NCBI GenBank assembly: GCA_038087035.1
Contig: CP051187.1
Location: forward strand, 6,702,001 to 6,766,000
Direction of reading: 5' to 3'
DNA from: Gloeotrichia echinulata CP02
GTDB lineage: Bacteria; Cyanobacteriota; Cyanobacteriia; Cyanobacteriales; Nostocaceae
Length of the DNA: 64,000 nt
In this document: positions 35,301-43,953 of the stretch, one piece after another
Position numbering within the stretch: position 1 is the stretch's first letter
Layout: each line of letters starts with the position of its first letter
Notes under the pieces: generated by a model
The model's database searches: none
The model's input: the letters and a program-made list of their open reading frames with translations, nothing else
What the model was told of the DNA's origin: nothing
Program-made: the position numbers and the translations under genes

Positions 35301-35463
35301 CACCTTTGATGGAATGAGCCGCTCTGAGTGCTGCATTGATTTTATCCAAATCGATGCGGTTAATCGTGTTAATTTCTAGCAATACTCCTTCTAGAGTATT
35401 TAGGTAATCAACGGCTTCTTCCAGAAATTGCATCTGGATTTCTTGTTCTTTGTCTTTTGACAT
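32374..35463 (-). CDS. hmpE: Hybrid chemotaxis histidine kinase CheA-REC (HmpE/PixL-like)
   Basis: This 1029-residue kinase has an N-terminal Hpt domain with phospho-acceptor His50 in AAHSIKGGAG. A long acidic linker precedes the dimerisation helices (about 385-560). The HATPase domain has N-box LMHLVRNAFDHGIEDP and G-boxes MRDDGQGI and GRGVGMDVV. A CheW-like domain and a C-terminal receiver (ILIVDDSINVRR, then VICDIEMPRLDGYGF with the phosphorylated Asp) complete it. It matches CheA-type kinases of the pil/pix/hmp systems that control type IV pilus motility and, in Nostoc punctiforme, hormogonium development. It is the last gene of the minus-strand operon, after a 359-base gap full of heptamer repeats. 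Confidence 0.92.
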   Translation of the reverse strand: MSKDKEQEIQMQFLEEAVDYLNTLEGVLLEINTINRIDLDKINAALRAAHSIKGGAGMMGFRTLSDLAHRLEDSFKVLKTRKNSLEIDTQLQSLLLSGVDWLRQIVELLSEGNVIEEEWLATFCYPVFDDLHRRLGDPTPEDASTMLSPEDGQDIIPLLFETEVEGCLQRLESVLLDSEQPCLQEEVAIMAAELGGLGEMLQLSAFTKLCESVTHHLETAPADQVPEIAQLALEAWRRSQALVLTNQLDSLPIDIAFGIPIELNYTETEQLSTAAAIAEFLASDPATAEWGEETESISTDFVVESASEAETWFDDEIIAANFESLEAEFANDIPQEIEIPVARSTREFSATDYRFVERKTESSGVGKERENQENTVRVPSKQLEQINDLFGELIIQRNGLNLQLERLRKLVRDLNQRVQVLDRENQELRAAYDKIATQSMLPTSVSSLADNYLEHHLNAGYSHQTQGIDNRFDALEMDRYNELNLLSQEVMETIVQVQEVTTDVQLSVDDTDQIARKLNKTSKQLQRKLTQVRMRPISDIVERFPRALRDLNVEYGKNVQLKIEGGNTLIERSILEALNEPLMHLVRNAFDHGIEDPATRRAQGKPEQGLIEIQASHRNNRTIITMRDDGQGISLEKIRTRALGMGLDASLLATASDEELLSLIFEPGFTTSDQVTTLSGRGVGMDVVRNNLKQVRGDIKVDTSPGVGTTFTLSVPFTLSVARVLLVESNRLLLAFPTDVVSEIFLLENEQVFPIASSEVINWQGTMLPLIRLGRYFDFNCPRYDNPDLETAPAINASSVLIVNSGNQPVAIQVDRCWGEQEVAIRQIEGNIPLPQGFSNCTILGDGRVVALVNSNELLYWIASNQRTPRSNQLPSARLKTAFLVSQEQKPAAPPANEKGTILIVDDSINVRRFLALTLEKGGYQVEQAKDGQDALDKLQGGLEVQAVICDIEMPRLDGYGFLGRVKSHREIQNIPVAMLTSRSSNKHRQLAMQLGARAYFSKPYNEQELLRTLEAIIFSVPESATSNN

Positions 35464-35478
35464 GGTTTTTGTTTTTAG

Positions 35479-35805
35479 TCAATAGTCATTGGTCATTGGT
35501 CATTGGTCATTGGTCATTGGTCATTTGTCATTTGTCATTTGTCATTTGTCATTTGTCATTTGTCATTTGTCATTTGTCATTACTCATTACTCATTACTCA
35601 TTACTCATTACTCATTACTCATTACTCATTACTCATTACTCCTTACTCATAACTCATTACTCATTACTCATTACTCATTACTCATTACTCATTACTCATT
35701 ACTCATTACTCTTTGTCATTGGTCATTACTCATTACTCATTACTCATTACTCATTACTCATTACTCATTACTCATTACTCATTACTCTTTGTCATTGGTC
35801 ATTAG
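35479..35805. repeat. Long STRR heptanucleotide array inside the chemotaxis operon
   Basis: About 45 tandem 7-base units fill this stretch, in three variants: TCATTGG, then TCATTTG, then mostly TCATTAC. Because three units make 21 bases, several frames stay open and give artificial ORFs of ITHYSLL repeats, which are not genes. The array lies between the MCP gene and the CheA gene and would be transcribed if the operon is one message. Confidence 0.95.
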
Positions 35806-35822
35806 TAACGGACAACTAACAA

Positions 35823-38654
35823 TTAACTAACCTTGAATGTACCCACAGTCTTTTGCAATTCTTGGGAAATCTCAACGGTTTGTTGCAAAGATTCGGAAAC
35901 GTGACGCGAAGAATCGCTAGTGCGTTGTGATACAGCAGCGATGTCTTTCATCAAATGGCTAACGGCTTGTGATGTTTCCACCTGAGAGGTGGTGGCTATG
36001 GAAATTGTTTGTACTAGGTCGTCAATTTGGCGCGATACCTCCAATATTTCACTGAGACTATTTTTCGCATCTTCGACAATACGAGTACCTTCGACTACCT
36101 GGGTTGTACCCACTTCCATCGCCTGGACTACTTCGCTGGTTTCCCTCTGGATGTTCTCAACAATTTGTTCAATTTCTTTGGTGGCTGCTGCACTACGGGC
36201 TGCTAGTTCGCCTACTTCTTCAGCGACTACAGCAAAACCTTGACCTTCTTCACCTGCACGCGCCGCTTCAATCCCAGCGTTGATGGCTAGCAAGTTGGTT
36301 TGCATGGCAATTTGGTTAATCAAAGATACCACGCGGGAAATTTGTTGGGAAGATTCTCCTAAACGCTTGACTTTTTTCGCAGTTTCACCTACTGTTTCTC
36401 GTAAAGACAAGATGTTTTGCACTGTCAAATCCATTGCTTGTCCACTCTTGGTGGCAGTCTGGGCGGCATGGTTGGCAATTACAGCAGCTTGTTGAGCGTT
36501 TTTGGCTACGGCTTGAATCGAATAGGTCATTTGGTCAACTGCATCTAGGGTGCGGTTGATTTCCGCAGCTTGCAAGAGTGCTTCATCTGCTAGGTGACGG
36601 ATGGCGTATTCGTTCGAGCCAATCGCCGCATTTACTTGGGTAGCAGCAACTTTTACTTGGGTAACAATATCTCTGAGACTTTCAACAATGGAGTTGAAAA
36701 AGTCCGCAACAGTGCCAATTTCTCCTGCTGTCACATCAGCACGCACGGTCAAATCGCCACTAGCTGCGCCTTCTACATCACTGAGTAGTTCTAGAAGTTG
36801 CATTTGCAATGATTGTTTTTGACGGCGTTCGTCTTCTGTGTCTTGTTCCGCATTCGCCCTTGCTTGTTCAACTTCTTCTAGTAAGTTGGCTTGTTCTAAG
36901 GCGTAGCCGATTTGAATGGCTATTTGTTTAAAGAAATCAATTTCTGGCTGTTCCCAAATACGGGGGCTATCGCAATGATGAGCAATTAATAAGCCTGTAA
37001 GCTGCTCATGGGTAACAATTGGTGCAATTAAATTGCCTTTAACTGCAAAATCTTCCAATATTTTGATGTAACAAGCCGCATTGGCTAGGCTTGGTTCTTG
37101 ATAAATGTTAGCGATCGCCCTGACTCTTCCATCTTTATAAGTTTCTACGTGGCGTTCCCGAAAACAGGGGTCGTCGATTTGCACACCCAGCATTTTTGGC
37201 CAACCACCACTTACCGATTCAGCAACAACTTTTCCATCCCAGGTATCTTGATTAAACTTATAGATGATTACCCGGTCTGTTTTCAGCGCTTGGCGCAGTT
37301 CTCTAACGGTTGTTTTATAAATATCTTCGGTTTTGAGATTGCGCCGAATCTTGAGAGTAATATCTGCTAGTAATTTCGCCCGTTCAGCGTCCAGTTCTTG
37401 CTCGTTAATTAACACCTGCAATTGGTCGGCCATCTGGTTAATATTTGTCCCCAAAACCCCTAATTCGTCTTCTGTTTGAATCTCTAGACGGGTATTGAGT
37501 TGACCTTCTCCCAGTTTTGTCACCGTTTCAGTGGCTTGCAAAATTGGTGTAGTGGCTCGCTTTGCTAACCAAGCGGCGATCGCTGCTACAATTAATGCCG
37601 TCACTGCAGTTCCCAATCCTATGGTCTGCAACAATTGTCTTTGCGGTTCAAATATAACTGCTGTATCAGTCGCAACAACTACCTCCCATTTCAAATCTGG
37701 CAAACCTTCCAGTTTTCGCGATGGCACATAGCTGACTAATTGGGGTTGGTTGTCGATTTGGTCAACTGTGATGAAGCTATTGACTTTTTTTACCGCTTGT
37801 AGTCTATCCAAGCCGGGAAAGTCTTTTTGGACACTTCTACCAATGTGATTCTTTTCCGCCGCTACGAAAAATTTCCCAGATTCATCAATTAAATGGTATT
37901 CATGTCCATTGGCTGCATAGTTTTTGATCAGCTCATCTACAGATGTTACAGGCAATCGCGTTCTTACCACAGCAATTGTTTTACCTGTAACGCTGTCTTT
38001 CACAGGTGAAGCAATGTAAATATTAACTTTTCCTGTACCTTTTGAGATTTGAGGTTGAGTGATAATTACACTATCTTTTTGTAGGGTAGTTTGAAAATAA
38101 TCCTCATCTTTTTGGTTAGAAATCTCTTCTCCTGTAGTAGTAGTAATCAGAGGGTTGCCATTGAGATCAAGGACGACAATACTATCGTAAACTTTGTAAC
38201 TTTGTGTAAAGCGACCTATGATTGCTTGCTTTTCTTCAGGAGTTGTGACATCCCTAACTTTAGAGTTAATCAAAACTGGCAGATTAGATAACACTTGAAT
38301 ATCGCCATACCGTTCAAACATGAATCGGTTGACTTTATCGCTTAAACTAGTGGCTTCCGATTCTTGGGTTTGGGTAATTTGCTGAGTTATCGATTTGTTA
38401 GCCAAATTATAGGCGATCGCTCCAATTACCACTACTGGTACTGTGCCGATGGCGATCGCCAACATTGTCGCTTTCGTTCCTAAACTGAGGCGTTGAAAAT
38501 ATAAGTTTACACGATTCACCAAAGAATTATCCGCAGTTGCATTAGTAGGCTTATTTGGCAGTTGTACTATACTATTAGTGACTTGTTGAGATCTAATCGG
38601 CGCCGCCGGTTTTTGAGCATCACTGCTCTTAGCAGTGTCAGTTTTATTAAACAT
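35823..38654 (-). CDS. hmpD: Methyl-accepting chemotaxis protein with Cache and cyanobacteriochrome-like GAF (HmpD/PixJ-like)
   Basis: This 943-residue receptor has membrane helices at about 63-83 and 342-362 flanking a Cache sensor. HAMP (about 363-416), GAF (about 435-590), a second HAMP-like segment and the MCP signalling domain (about 650-943, tip NQIAMQTNLLAINAGIEAARAGEEGQ) follow. The GAF contains SGGWPKMLGVQIDDPCF with Cys497 in a DPCF motif, and Cys528 in ACYIKILEDF. These are the positions of the two bilin-linked cysteines of DXCF cyanobacteriochromes, although Tyr replaces the usual His after the second. Its operon position matches hmpD of Nostoc punctiforme. It may sense light as well as a periplasmic ligand. 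Confidence 0.88.
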   Translation of the reverse strand: MFNKTDTAKSSDAQKPAAPIRSQQVTNSIVQLPNKPTNATADNSLVNRVNLYFQRLSLGTKATMLAIAIGTVPVVVIGAIAYNLANKSITQQITQTQESEATSLSDKVNRFMFERYGDIQVLSNLPVLINSKVRDVTTPEEKQAIIGRFTQSYKVYDSIVVLDLNGNPLITTTTGEEISNQKDEDYFQTTLQKDSVIITQPQISKGTGKVNIYIASPVKDSVTGKTIAVVRTRLPVTSVDELIKNYAANGHEYHLIDESGKFFVAAEKNHIGRSVQKDFPGLDRLQAVKKVNSFITVDQIDNQPQLVSYVPSRKLEGLPDLKWEVVVATDTAVIFEPQRQLLQTIGLGTAVTALIVAAIAAWLAKRATTPILQATETVTKLGEGQLNTRLEIQTEDELGVLGTNINQMADQLQVLINEQELDAERAKLLADITLKIRRNLKTEDIYKTTVRELRQALKTDRVIIYKFNQDTWDGKVVAESVSGGWPKMLGVQIDDPCFRERHVETYKDGRVRAIANIYQEPSLANAACYIKILEDFAVKGNLIAPIVTHEQLTGLLIAHHCDSPRIWEQPEIDFFKQIAIQIGYALEQANLLEEVEQARANAEQDTEDERRQKQSLQMQLLELLSDVEGAASGDLTVRADVTAGEIGTVADFFNSIVESLRDIVTQVKVAATQVNAAIGSNEYAIRHLADEALLQAAEINRTLDAVDQMTYSIQAVAKNAQQAAVIANHAAQTATKSGQAMDLTVQNILSLRETVGETAKKVKRLGESSQQISRVVSLINQIAMQTNLLAINAGIEAARAGEEGQGFAVVAEEVGELAARSAAATKEIEQIVENIQRETSEVVQAMEVGTTQVVEGTRIVEDAKNSLSEILEVSRQIDDLVQTISIATTSQVETSQAVSHLMKDIAAVSQRTSDSSRHVSESLQQTVEISQELQKTVGTFKVS

Positions 38655-38716
38655 AAAGTAATTCGCCTGAATAGGTGAATAATAAGACTAAAAATCCGGG
38701 GGGGTTAGTTGTTGCC

Positions 38717-39214
38717 CTAATTACTCTGCAGAATAGAAGATTGCACAATAGCCTGTGCATCTAATACCAGCAATATTTCCTTTTCTTGGACAATGCATCC
38801 ACGTAAGTATGGTACCAAACTAGATGCCACTTGTCCTACAGGAGAACGAATTTCATCAGCTATGAATTTAGTTGTACCTTTGATTTCTTGTACAACTAAA
38901 CCCAAAAGCATTGATTCCACCCGCAAAACAATCACATTGTATTGCCGGAGTCTATGGTCTATAAATTCTAAATTTAGCATCCTCGGTAGATCAATTACCC
39001 AAATTATCCGACTCCGCCAATTGGTTAAGCCGAGAATACAATTGGGCATATTTGGCATCGAGGTGACAGCATCAACAGGTACAATAATCGCTTCTTGTGT
39101 GTGCCTCATTGACAAAACAGCAGCAGTCTGTTGATTTAGCTGAAACCTCAGATAGCCATCTCCGAAATTGTTGGCGATAGGTTTGTCCGAAAGGGTAATG
39201 TTTGAATTATTCAT
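38717..39214 (-). CDS. hmpC: CheW-like adaptor (HmpC/PixI-like)
   Basis: This 165-residue protein is a single CheW domain, with RFQLNQQTAAVLSMRHTQEAIIVPVDAVTSMPNMPNCILGLTNWRSRIIWVIDLPRML and DGRV-less C-terminal strands ending LVLDAQAIVQ; the fold and the GLxNWRxxI core are characteristic. CheW links receptors to CheA. It follows the CheY gene after 1 base and precedes the MCP gene by 62 bases, so all are one operon. Confidence 0.9.
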   Translation of the reverse strand: MNNSNITLSDKPIANNFGDGYLRFQLNQQTAAVLSMRHTQEAIIVPVDAVTSMPNMPNCILGLTNWRSRIIWVIDLPRMLNLEFIDHRLRQYNVIVLRVESMLLGLVVQEIKGTTKFIADEIRSPVGQVASSLVPYLRGCIVQEKEILLVLDAQAIVQSSILQSN

Positions 39215-39215
39215 C

Positions 39216-39593
39216 TCAAATCGTCACTGATTTAATTACGCGCAGCAGCTGGTCACGGGTGTAAGGTTTAGTTATATAGGCATCAGCACCTTGTCTTGTC
39301 GCCCACAAACGGTCAATTTCCTGATTTTTGGAACTGCAAATCACAATCGGTACTTTTGCTGTCGCCGCATCTTTTTTCAAAGAACGACATAACTCAAATC
39401 CACTCATCCCAGGCATGACTACATCAGTTACAATCACATCTAGTTGTTGTGACCGAACTTGTTCTATTGCTTCTTTTGCAGTAGTAGCTGCGATGACGTT
39501 GTAGCCACTCTCCTGCAGGTAATGACTCATTAATTTCAATTCGCTGGGGGAATCTTCGACAATTAGAATTGTGCCAAGTAAAGTAAGACTCAT
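39216..39593 (-). CDS. hmpB: CheY-like response regulator (HmpB/PixH-like)
   Basis: This 125-residue single receiver domain has the acidic pocket (ILIVEDSPSE), phospho-acceptor Asp57 in VIVTDVVMPGMSGFEL and the conserved Lys in AYITKPYTRDQL. It has no output domain. In pix/pil-type systems this regulator, phosphorylated by CheA, modulates pilus motors or serves as a phosphate sink. The stop codon is 1 base from the CheW gene. Confidence 0.92.
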   Translation of the reverse strand: MSLTLLGTILIVEDSPSELKLMSHYLQESGYNVIAATTAKEAIEQVRSQQLDVIVTDVVMPGMSGFELCRSLKKDAATAKVPIVICSSKNQEIDRLWATRQGADAYITKPYTRDQLLRVIKSVTI

Positions 39594-39672
39594 TTCTAAA
39601 TTTCCTCAAAAGAAAAAAAATAAATTACTACTACTAAATCTGCTACTGGTTCCCCAAAGCAATATTCCGGTT

Positions 39673-40746
39673 TTAACCAATGTGCTTAAACACCATTTTC
39701 AGTAAATCTGATTGCGTAAAAGGCTTGGTTAAATACCCAGATGACCTGACCATCTTCGCTTTAGCTCTGTCAATAAAGCCTGTTCTACCTGTCACCATAA
39801 TGATGGGTGTATCTTTAAAATTTGAATGCCTTCGTAGTAAAGAACATAGCTCGTACCCATCTAAATTTGGCATTTCAACATCTAGTAAAATTAGGTCTGG
39901 CTTACTCCGCAGTATTTGCATCAAAGCTTTTAGTGGATCGTTGATTGTTACAACAGAAAATGTGCTTTCATCCAAAAAGTTTTTGATGGAATTCAACACA
40001 GTTTGACTATCATCAATACATGCGATTGTATATAGGCTTTTCCTCGGAGATTTGAGCGGAATTATGTTATCCCTATCATCAGAATTCTCAAAATTAGTTG
40101 ACCTTGCTAACGGGTGGCTAACCTTGATGGTGGGCGCTGACTGACTTTTCTCCCGATTCGTGGTTGGTAGCACTTGAGAACCCCCACCAGTCGCAACTGG
40201 TGACGGGATATTGTGCCGATTTCGGAGCAGTCTTTGACAGTGTTCGACTAGTAAGCGTAAATCCAAACGACAAAACTTTGGTAATTCATCCAAAGAAGTT
40301 TCAGGATTAAATTCATAGCTTCCTTCTTTTACAGCCAGAAATGACTCCAGCACTTCTTTGGCTAATTCTTCTATGAGGGTTGCGGCCTGTAAAGCTGAGA
40401 GATGTTCCTGATCGACCAACCAGCAAATAGCCTGATAATCAGCATTTGGGATTGACGGATTTTCATTCTTAGTTTCAAACATCAACCGCATTTGCACACG
40501 AGTGGCGCTGTTGAGAGCCGGAATTTGCTGACTTAAGCGCCGCAAGTGACCGTCAAGCCTCTCAAACAGCTTATCTGAATAGGACGCATAAGTAAGTTTA
40601 CCGTCCTCCAGATATATTGACCAAGATACTGTATCCGTGTATACAGTTATACGACCTGTAGCATGGCGACTGGTTAATTGTGCCAATAGAGATAGCGGAT
40701 GTAATTTCTGGAACAACCTGTAGCTACCTATAGGAGTTGTGCTCAT
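39673..40746 (-). CDS. hmpA: PatA-type response regulator (HmpA/PixG-like)
   Basis: This 357-residue protein has an N-terminal PATAN-type region (HPLSLLAQLTSRHATGRITVYTDTVSWSIYLEDGKLTYASY) and a C-terminal receiver. The receiver has acidic pocket IACIDDSQTVLN, phospho-acceptor in LILLDVEMPNLDGYEL and Lys in SGYLTKPFTQSDL. This is the architecture of PatA, PixG and HmpA. Homologues steer type IV pilus polarity by binding the assembly ATPase PilB. It is the first gene of the five-gene chemotaxis operon. A 1.3-kb untranslated-looking region lies upstream. Confidence 0.9.
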   Translation of the reverse strand: MSTTPIGSYRLFQKLHPLSLLAQLTSRHATGRITVYTDTVSWSIYLEDGKLTYASYSDKLFERLDGHLRRLSQQIPALNSATRVQMRLMFETKNENPSIPNADYQAICWLVDQEHLSALQAATLIEELAKEVLESFLAVKEGSYEFNPETSLDELPKFCRLDLRLLVEHCQRLLRNRHNIPSPVATGGGSQVLPTTNREKSQSAPTIKVSHPLARSTNFENSDDRDNIIPLKSPRKSLYTIACIDDSQTVLNSIKNFLDESTFSVVTINDPLKALMQILRSKPDLILLDVEMPNLDGYELCSLLRRHSNFKDTPIIMVTGRTGFIDRAKAKMVRSSGYLTKPFTQSDLLKMVFKHIG

Positions 40747-42089
40747 TTTGCTTTTACTTCAGCTAAATTCAATACTTGTGAGCTAAATAATTAGACAAGG
40801 TATTCCACAACACTCATCAAATTATGAGATATTGGTGCTAAGTAGCATAACATACAAAAACTTGATTCCAGTTTGTGGTTCAACTCAACGGCCGCCTTAT
40901 TTACAGATTATAAAATCTCAGTCAATTCGTAACTTCCTGTTAGTTTACTTACTTATACTGAGATTACCAGACATCTTTAGAGAATAAGTCAAAAAAATGT
41001 AAAGACTAAGTTAAGTCATTAAGGGTTGAGTAACCTTTGCATAAAGGTTACAGCGATCATGCTCCTTTGTAAACAAAATTTATTTTTTTAGGTATTTGCA
41101 CTTAAGCAAAATCTGACTGAGAAAATTTAGCTTCAAGCAAGATCGAACCCTCAGAAGTCAACATGCAGATCAGTCAGAGATATTACCCATAAATTACCTC
41201 AAGTTCAATAGTTACATTACCTCTGTGATGCCCAAGTCAGATATAAGTAGCCGTCATTCCTGGCGTACACCAGGAAACATGAAAAAACTTCGCGCTTCCC
41301 CTCCTCTCTTGCGGGGATGGGTTAGGGGTGTGGTCTGATTTTCAAGTGAGGTCGGCGTAAATAAACCGTATTGGAGAGGGTTGTGATTTGTCATTTGTAA
41401 TTTGTCATTGGTAAGGGTTTGGGGCATATTTACGTTTTGTAATATAGTTTTGTTGATCTCCTCCAACTTACTTAATCTCTCAGATGTAATATTAATTCAC
41501 TCTATCGCTATAAAATAGTTTAATTTGATACACACTATGAGATAAAATCCTTTGTCCAAGTACAATTTAGCTAGGCTTTGCTATTAACACTTAGAATATC
41601 AATTACCTTGAAATTAGGGACATCTAAATAAAAAAATACACAAACGCCAACCTTGATGGTTAACTGCTGACTGTTAAGCAGCTACAATAATATTTGTGAG
41701 CGCTTGTTTTTATTTCCTGGAGTTCCGTTAACAGATGACAGTCAACTCTTAACCGCAAATCGCCAACAAAATTGTCACAAAATACTGTATGAGAAGAAAA
41801 ATTTTCAGATTGCCACTCAGCATTACTCAACTTTCGGCGAGTTAATTTTGTATATTTTGAGAAGATATACATCAGCAGCCTGAAAATGAGATTTGGTGCT
41901 TTCTAACTTAATATCCTTGGTGTTACGCTGGGATGCAATACCTAGTCAAGCAATGTAAACTTAGTCTTTGTCTGTATAAAAAACTCCATCCACAATCTTC
42001 AGACCATAGATAAAATGTATTTTTTGGGTTCAGTGTGAGCCTTGTTGCTGTTTAAGGTAAAAATAAAGAGAAGCATTTTCGCAGAACCA
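40747..42089. other. 1.3-kb divergent intergenic region
   Basis: This region separates the chemotaxis operon from the antiporter gene. I see no convincing gene; the short minus-strand frames have no recognisable domain and run through repeats. It contains the inverted copy of the CCTGGTGTA block (about 41245-41275), a heptamer patch of TCATTTG type (about 41388-41410), and one member of the 50-bp hairpin repeat (41401-41450). A regulatory RNA could be hidden here, but nothing in the sequence proves it. Confidence 0.4.
41401..41450 (-). repeat. 50-bp hairpin repeat, copy 1
   Basis: On the minus strand this reads AAACTATATTACAAAACGTA, then AATATGCCCCAAACCCTTAC and CAATGACAAA. Two relatives lie at 44178-44226 and 50965-51010. 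The core ATATTAC and GTAAATAT arms can form a small hairpin. Confidence 0.75.
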
Positions 42090-43565
42090 ATGCAGTTTTT
42101 AGATGCAATCGACTTCTCTTTTCCCCTGCTGGCCAGCGCCACAGAAGCCGCAGACAGTTCAATGGTCATAGCAGCAGTGCTGCTAAGTTTAGTGGTAATT
42201 TACCTCGCTAGCAAAGTCGGTGGAGAGTTATCCAATCGAGTGGGTTTACCGCCCGTCCTGGGTGAACTCGTAGGAGGTGTCTTAGTAGGCGTCTCGGTTT
42301 TGCATCTGCTGGTGTTTCCAGAAGGTGGTACAGACAGTTCTAGTTCTTTGATTATTTCCTTTCTCCAAATCACTGCTGGGTTAACTCCACAAGCCGCTGA
42401 TGGCGTCTTTGCAGCCCAGTCAGAGGTGGTTTCGGTTTTGGCAGAATTGGGTGTGATCATCCTGCTATTTGAAATTGGTTTGGAATCCAACTTAAAAGAC
42501 CTCATGGCTGTTGGTATCCAAGCCACCGTCGTCGCCGTGGTGGGGGTAGTAGCACCTTTTACCGCCGGTACGGTGGGATTAATGACTTTGTTTGGTATCG
42601 ATACTGTACCAGCGATTTTTGCTGGGGCAGCTTTAACTGCCACTAGTATTGGGATCACTTCTAAGGTATTGTCAGAATTGGGGCGACTCAATTCTAAAGA
42701 AGGACAGATAATTATTGGTGCTGCCGTAATTGACGACATACTGGGAATCATCGTCCTAGCAGTAGTCGCTAGTCTGGCTAAAGATGGCGCGGTGGATGTG
42801 ACCAAAGTCATTTATCTGATTATCAGCGCCACTGGATTCCTACTAGGTGCAATCCTACTGGGCAATATTTTCAATAAATCCTTTGTGGCAATTGTCGATA
42901 CACTCAAAACACGCGGCTCATTGGTAATACCAGCATTCATCTTCGCCTTTGTGATGGCATACCTAGCCGCCGCTATCCAGTTAGAAGCGATTCTCGGTGC
43001 TTTTGCCGCTGGTTTAGTCTTAGAAGAGACAGATAAACGCAAGGAACTGCAAAAGCAAGTGATACCCATTGCGGATTTGTTGGTCCCAATTTTCTTTGTC
43101 ACTGTCGGAGCAAAAACTGATTTGGGAGTCTTAAACCCAGCCATTCCCAGCAATCGCGAAGGTCTAATTATGGCTACTTTTCTCATTGGAGTAGCCATCC
43201 TCGGTAAAGTCATCACAGGTCTATCGGTATTTGGTCAACCCGAAATCAACCGTTTAGCAATTGGTGTAGGGATGATTCCCCGGGGTGAAGTTGGCTTGGT
43301 ATTTGCTGGTGTGGGCGCCGCCAGTGGCGTGCTTTCTAAACCACTAGGAGCAGCAATTATTATCATGGTAATTCTCACTACCTTTTTAGCCCCGCCCTTA
43401 TTACGGTTGGTATTTCCCGACCCAAAAACCGGGGCGACAGATTCAGACCCACTAATTTTAGACCCTTCTACAACTACAGCCCTGGTAACAGAACCACCAT
43501 CAATTGTTTCACTATCAAATGATGGTGCGAGTCTAGAACCGGCTGCAGATTCTCAAGAAACTTAA
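42090..43565 (+). CDS. CPA2-family cation:proton antiporter (NhaS3/NapA-like)
   Basis: From the ATG at 42090 the protein has 491 residues and 12-13 hydrophobic helices. The CPA2 hallmark AVIDDILGIIVLA carries the Asp-Asp pair that binds the cation and proton. Other conserved segments are GLPPVLGELVGGVLVG, ILLFEIGLESNLKDL and GMIPRGEVGLVFAGVG. It resembles the cyanobacterial Na+(K+)/H+ antiporter NhaS3, which is thylakoid-located and essential in Synechocystis. Substrate cannot be set from sequence. The TTG 48 bases upstream is a less likely start. The stop codon lies at the very edge of a 172-base tandem duplication. Confidence 0.9.
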   Translation: MQFLDAIDFSFPLLASATEAADSSMVIAAVLLSLVVIYLASKVGGELSNRVGLPPVLGELVGGVLVGVSVLHLLVFPEGGTDSSSSLIISFLQITAGLTPQAADGVFAAQSEVVSVLAELGVIILLFEIGLESNLKDLMAVGIQATVVAVVGVVAPFTAGTVGLMTLFGIDTVPAIFAGAALTATSIGITSKVLSELGRLNSKEGQIIIGAAVIDDILGIIVLAVVASLAKDGAVDVTKVIYLIISATGFLLGAILLGNIFNKSFVAIVDTLKTRGSLVIPAFIFAFVMAYLAAAIQLEAILGAFAAGLVLEETDKRKELQKQVIPIADLLVPIFFVTVGAKTDLGVLNPAIPSNREGLIMATFLIGVAILGKVITGLSVFGQPEINRLAIGVGMIPRGEVGLVFAGVGAASGVLSKPLGAAIIIMVILTTFLAPPLLRLVFPDPKTGATDSDPLILDPSTTTALVTEPPSIVSLSNDGASLEPAADSQET

Positions 43566-43953
43566 TCACAGTCTTAGGGTGATGGGGATTGGGGATTGGG
43601 GATTGGGGACTGGGGGAAAATTTTGTCGCTAATCCTTAATCCCTAATCCCTAATCCGCATGACTAGTACTCTGTCAAGATAAAAATGATGGACTGTAGTG
43701 CGGGCATCTTGCCCGCGTGAGCGAGACGCTCACTTAATCACAGTCTTAGGGTGATGGGGATTGGGGATTGGGGATTGGGGATTGGGGACTGGGGGAAAAT
43801 TTTGTCGCTAATCCTTAATCCCTAATCCCTAATCCGCATGACTAGTACTCTGTCAAGATAAAAATGATGGACTGTAGTGCGGGCATCTTGCCCGCGTGAG
43901 CGAGACGCTCACACTACCAAAAATCCCTCAAAACAAAATTGACAGACTACTAG
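43562..43953. repeat. 172-bp tandem duplication carrying MITE copies
   Basis: A block beginning TTAATCACAGTCTTAGGG and ending in the MITE hairpin (GAGCGAGACGCTCAC) occurs twice, from 43562 and 43734. The second copy has one extra GGGGATT heptamer. The first MITE (43663-43733) is cut short by the duplication joint. The second (43842-43953) is a complete 112-bp copy with ends CTAGTACTCTGTCAA and its inverted mate at GACAGACTACTAG. The duplication starts inside the stop codon region of the antiporter gene. Confidence 0.88.

Noticed and set aside
35457..35830. Two overlapping open frames of ITHYSLL-type repeats
   Set aside because: They are translations of the heptanucleotide array. Seven-base units keep frames open by chance, and no domain or ribosome site supports a gene.
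42200..43216. Long minus-strand frames opposite the antiporter gene
   Set aside because: They are shadows of the plus-strand gene, which has the CPA2 motifs and helices. The reverse products are Thr/Ser/Pro-rich with no domain.
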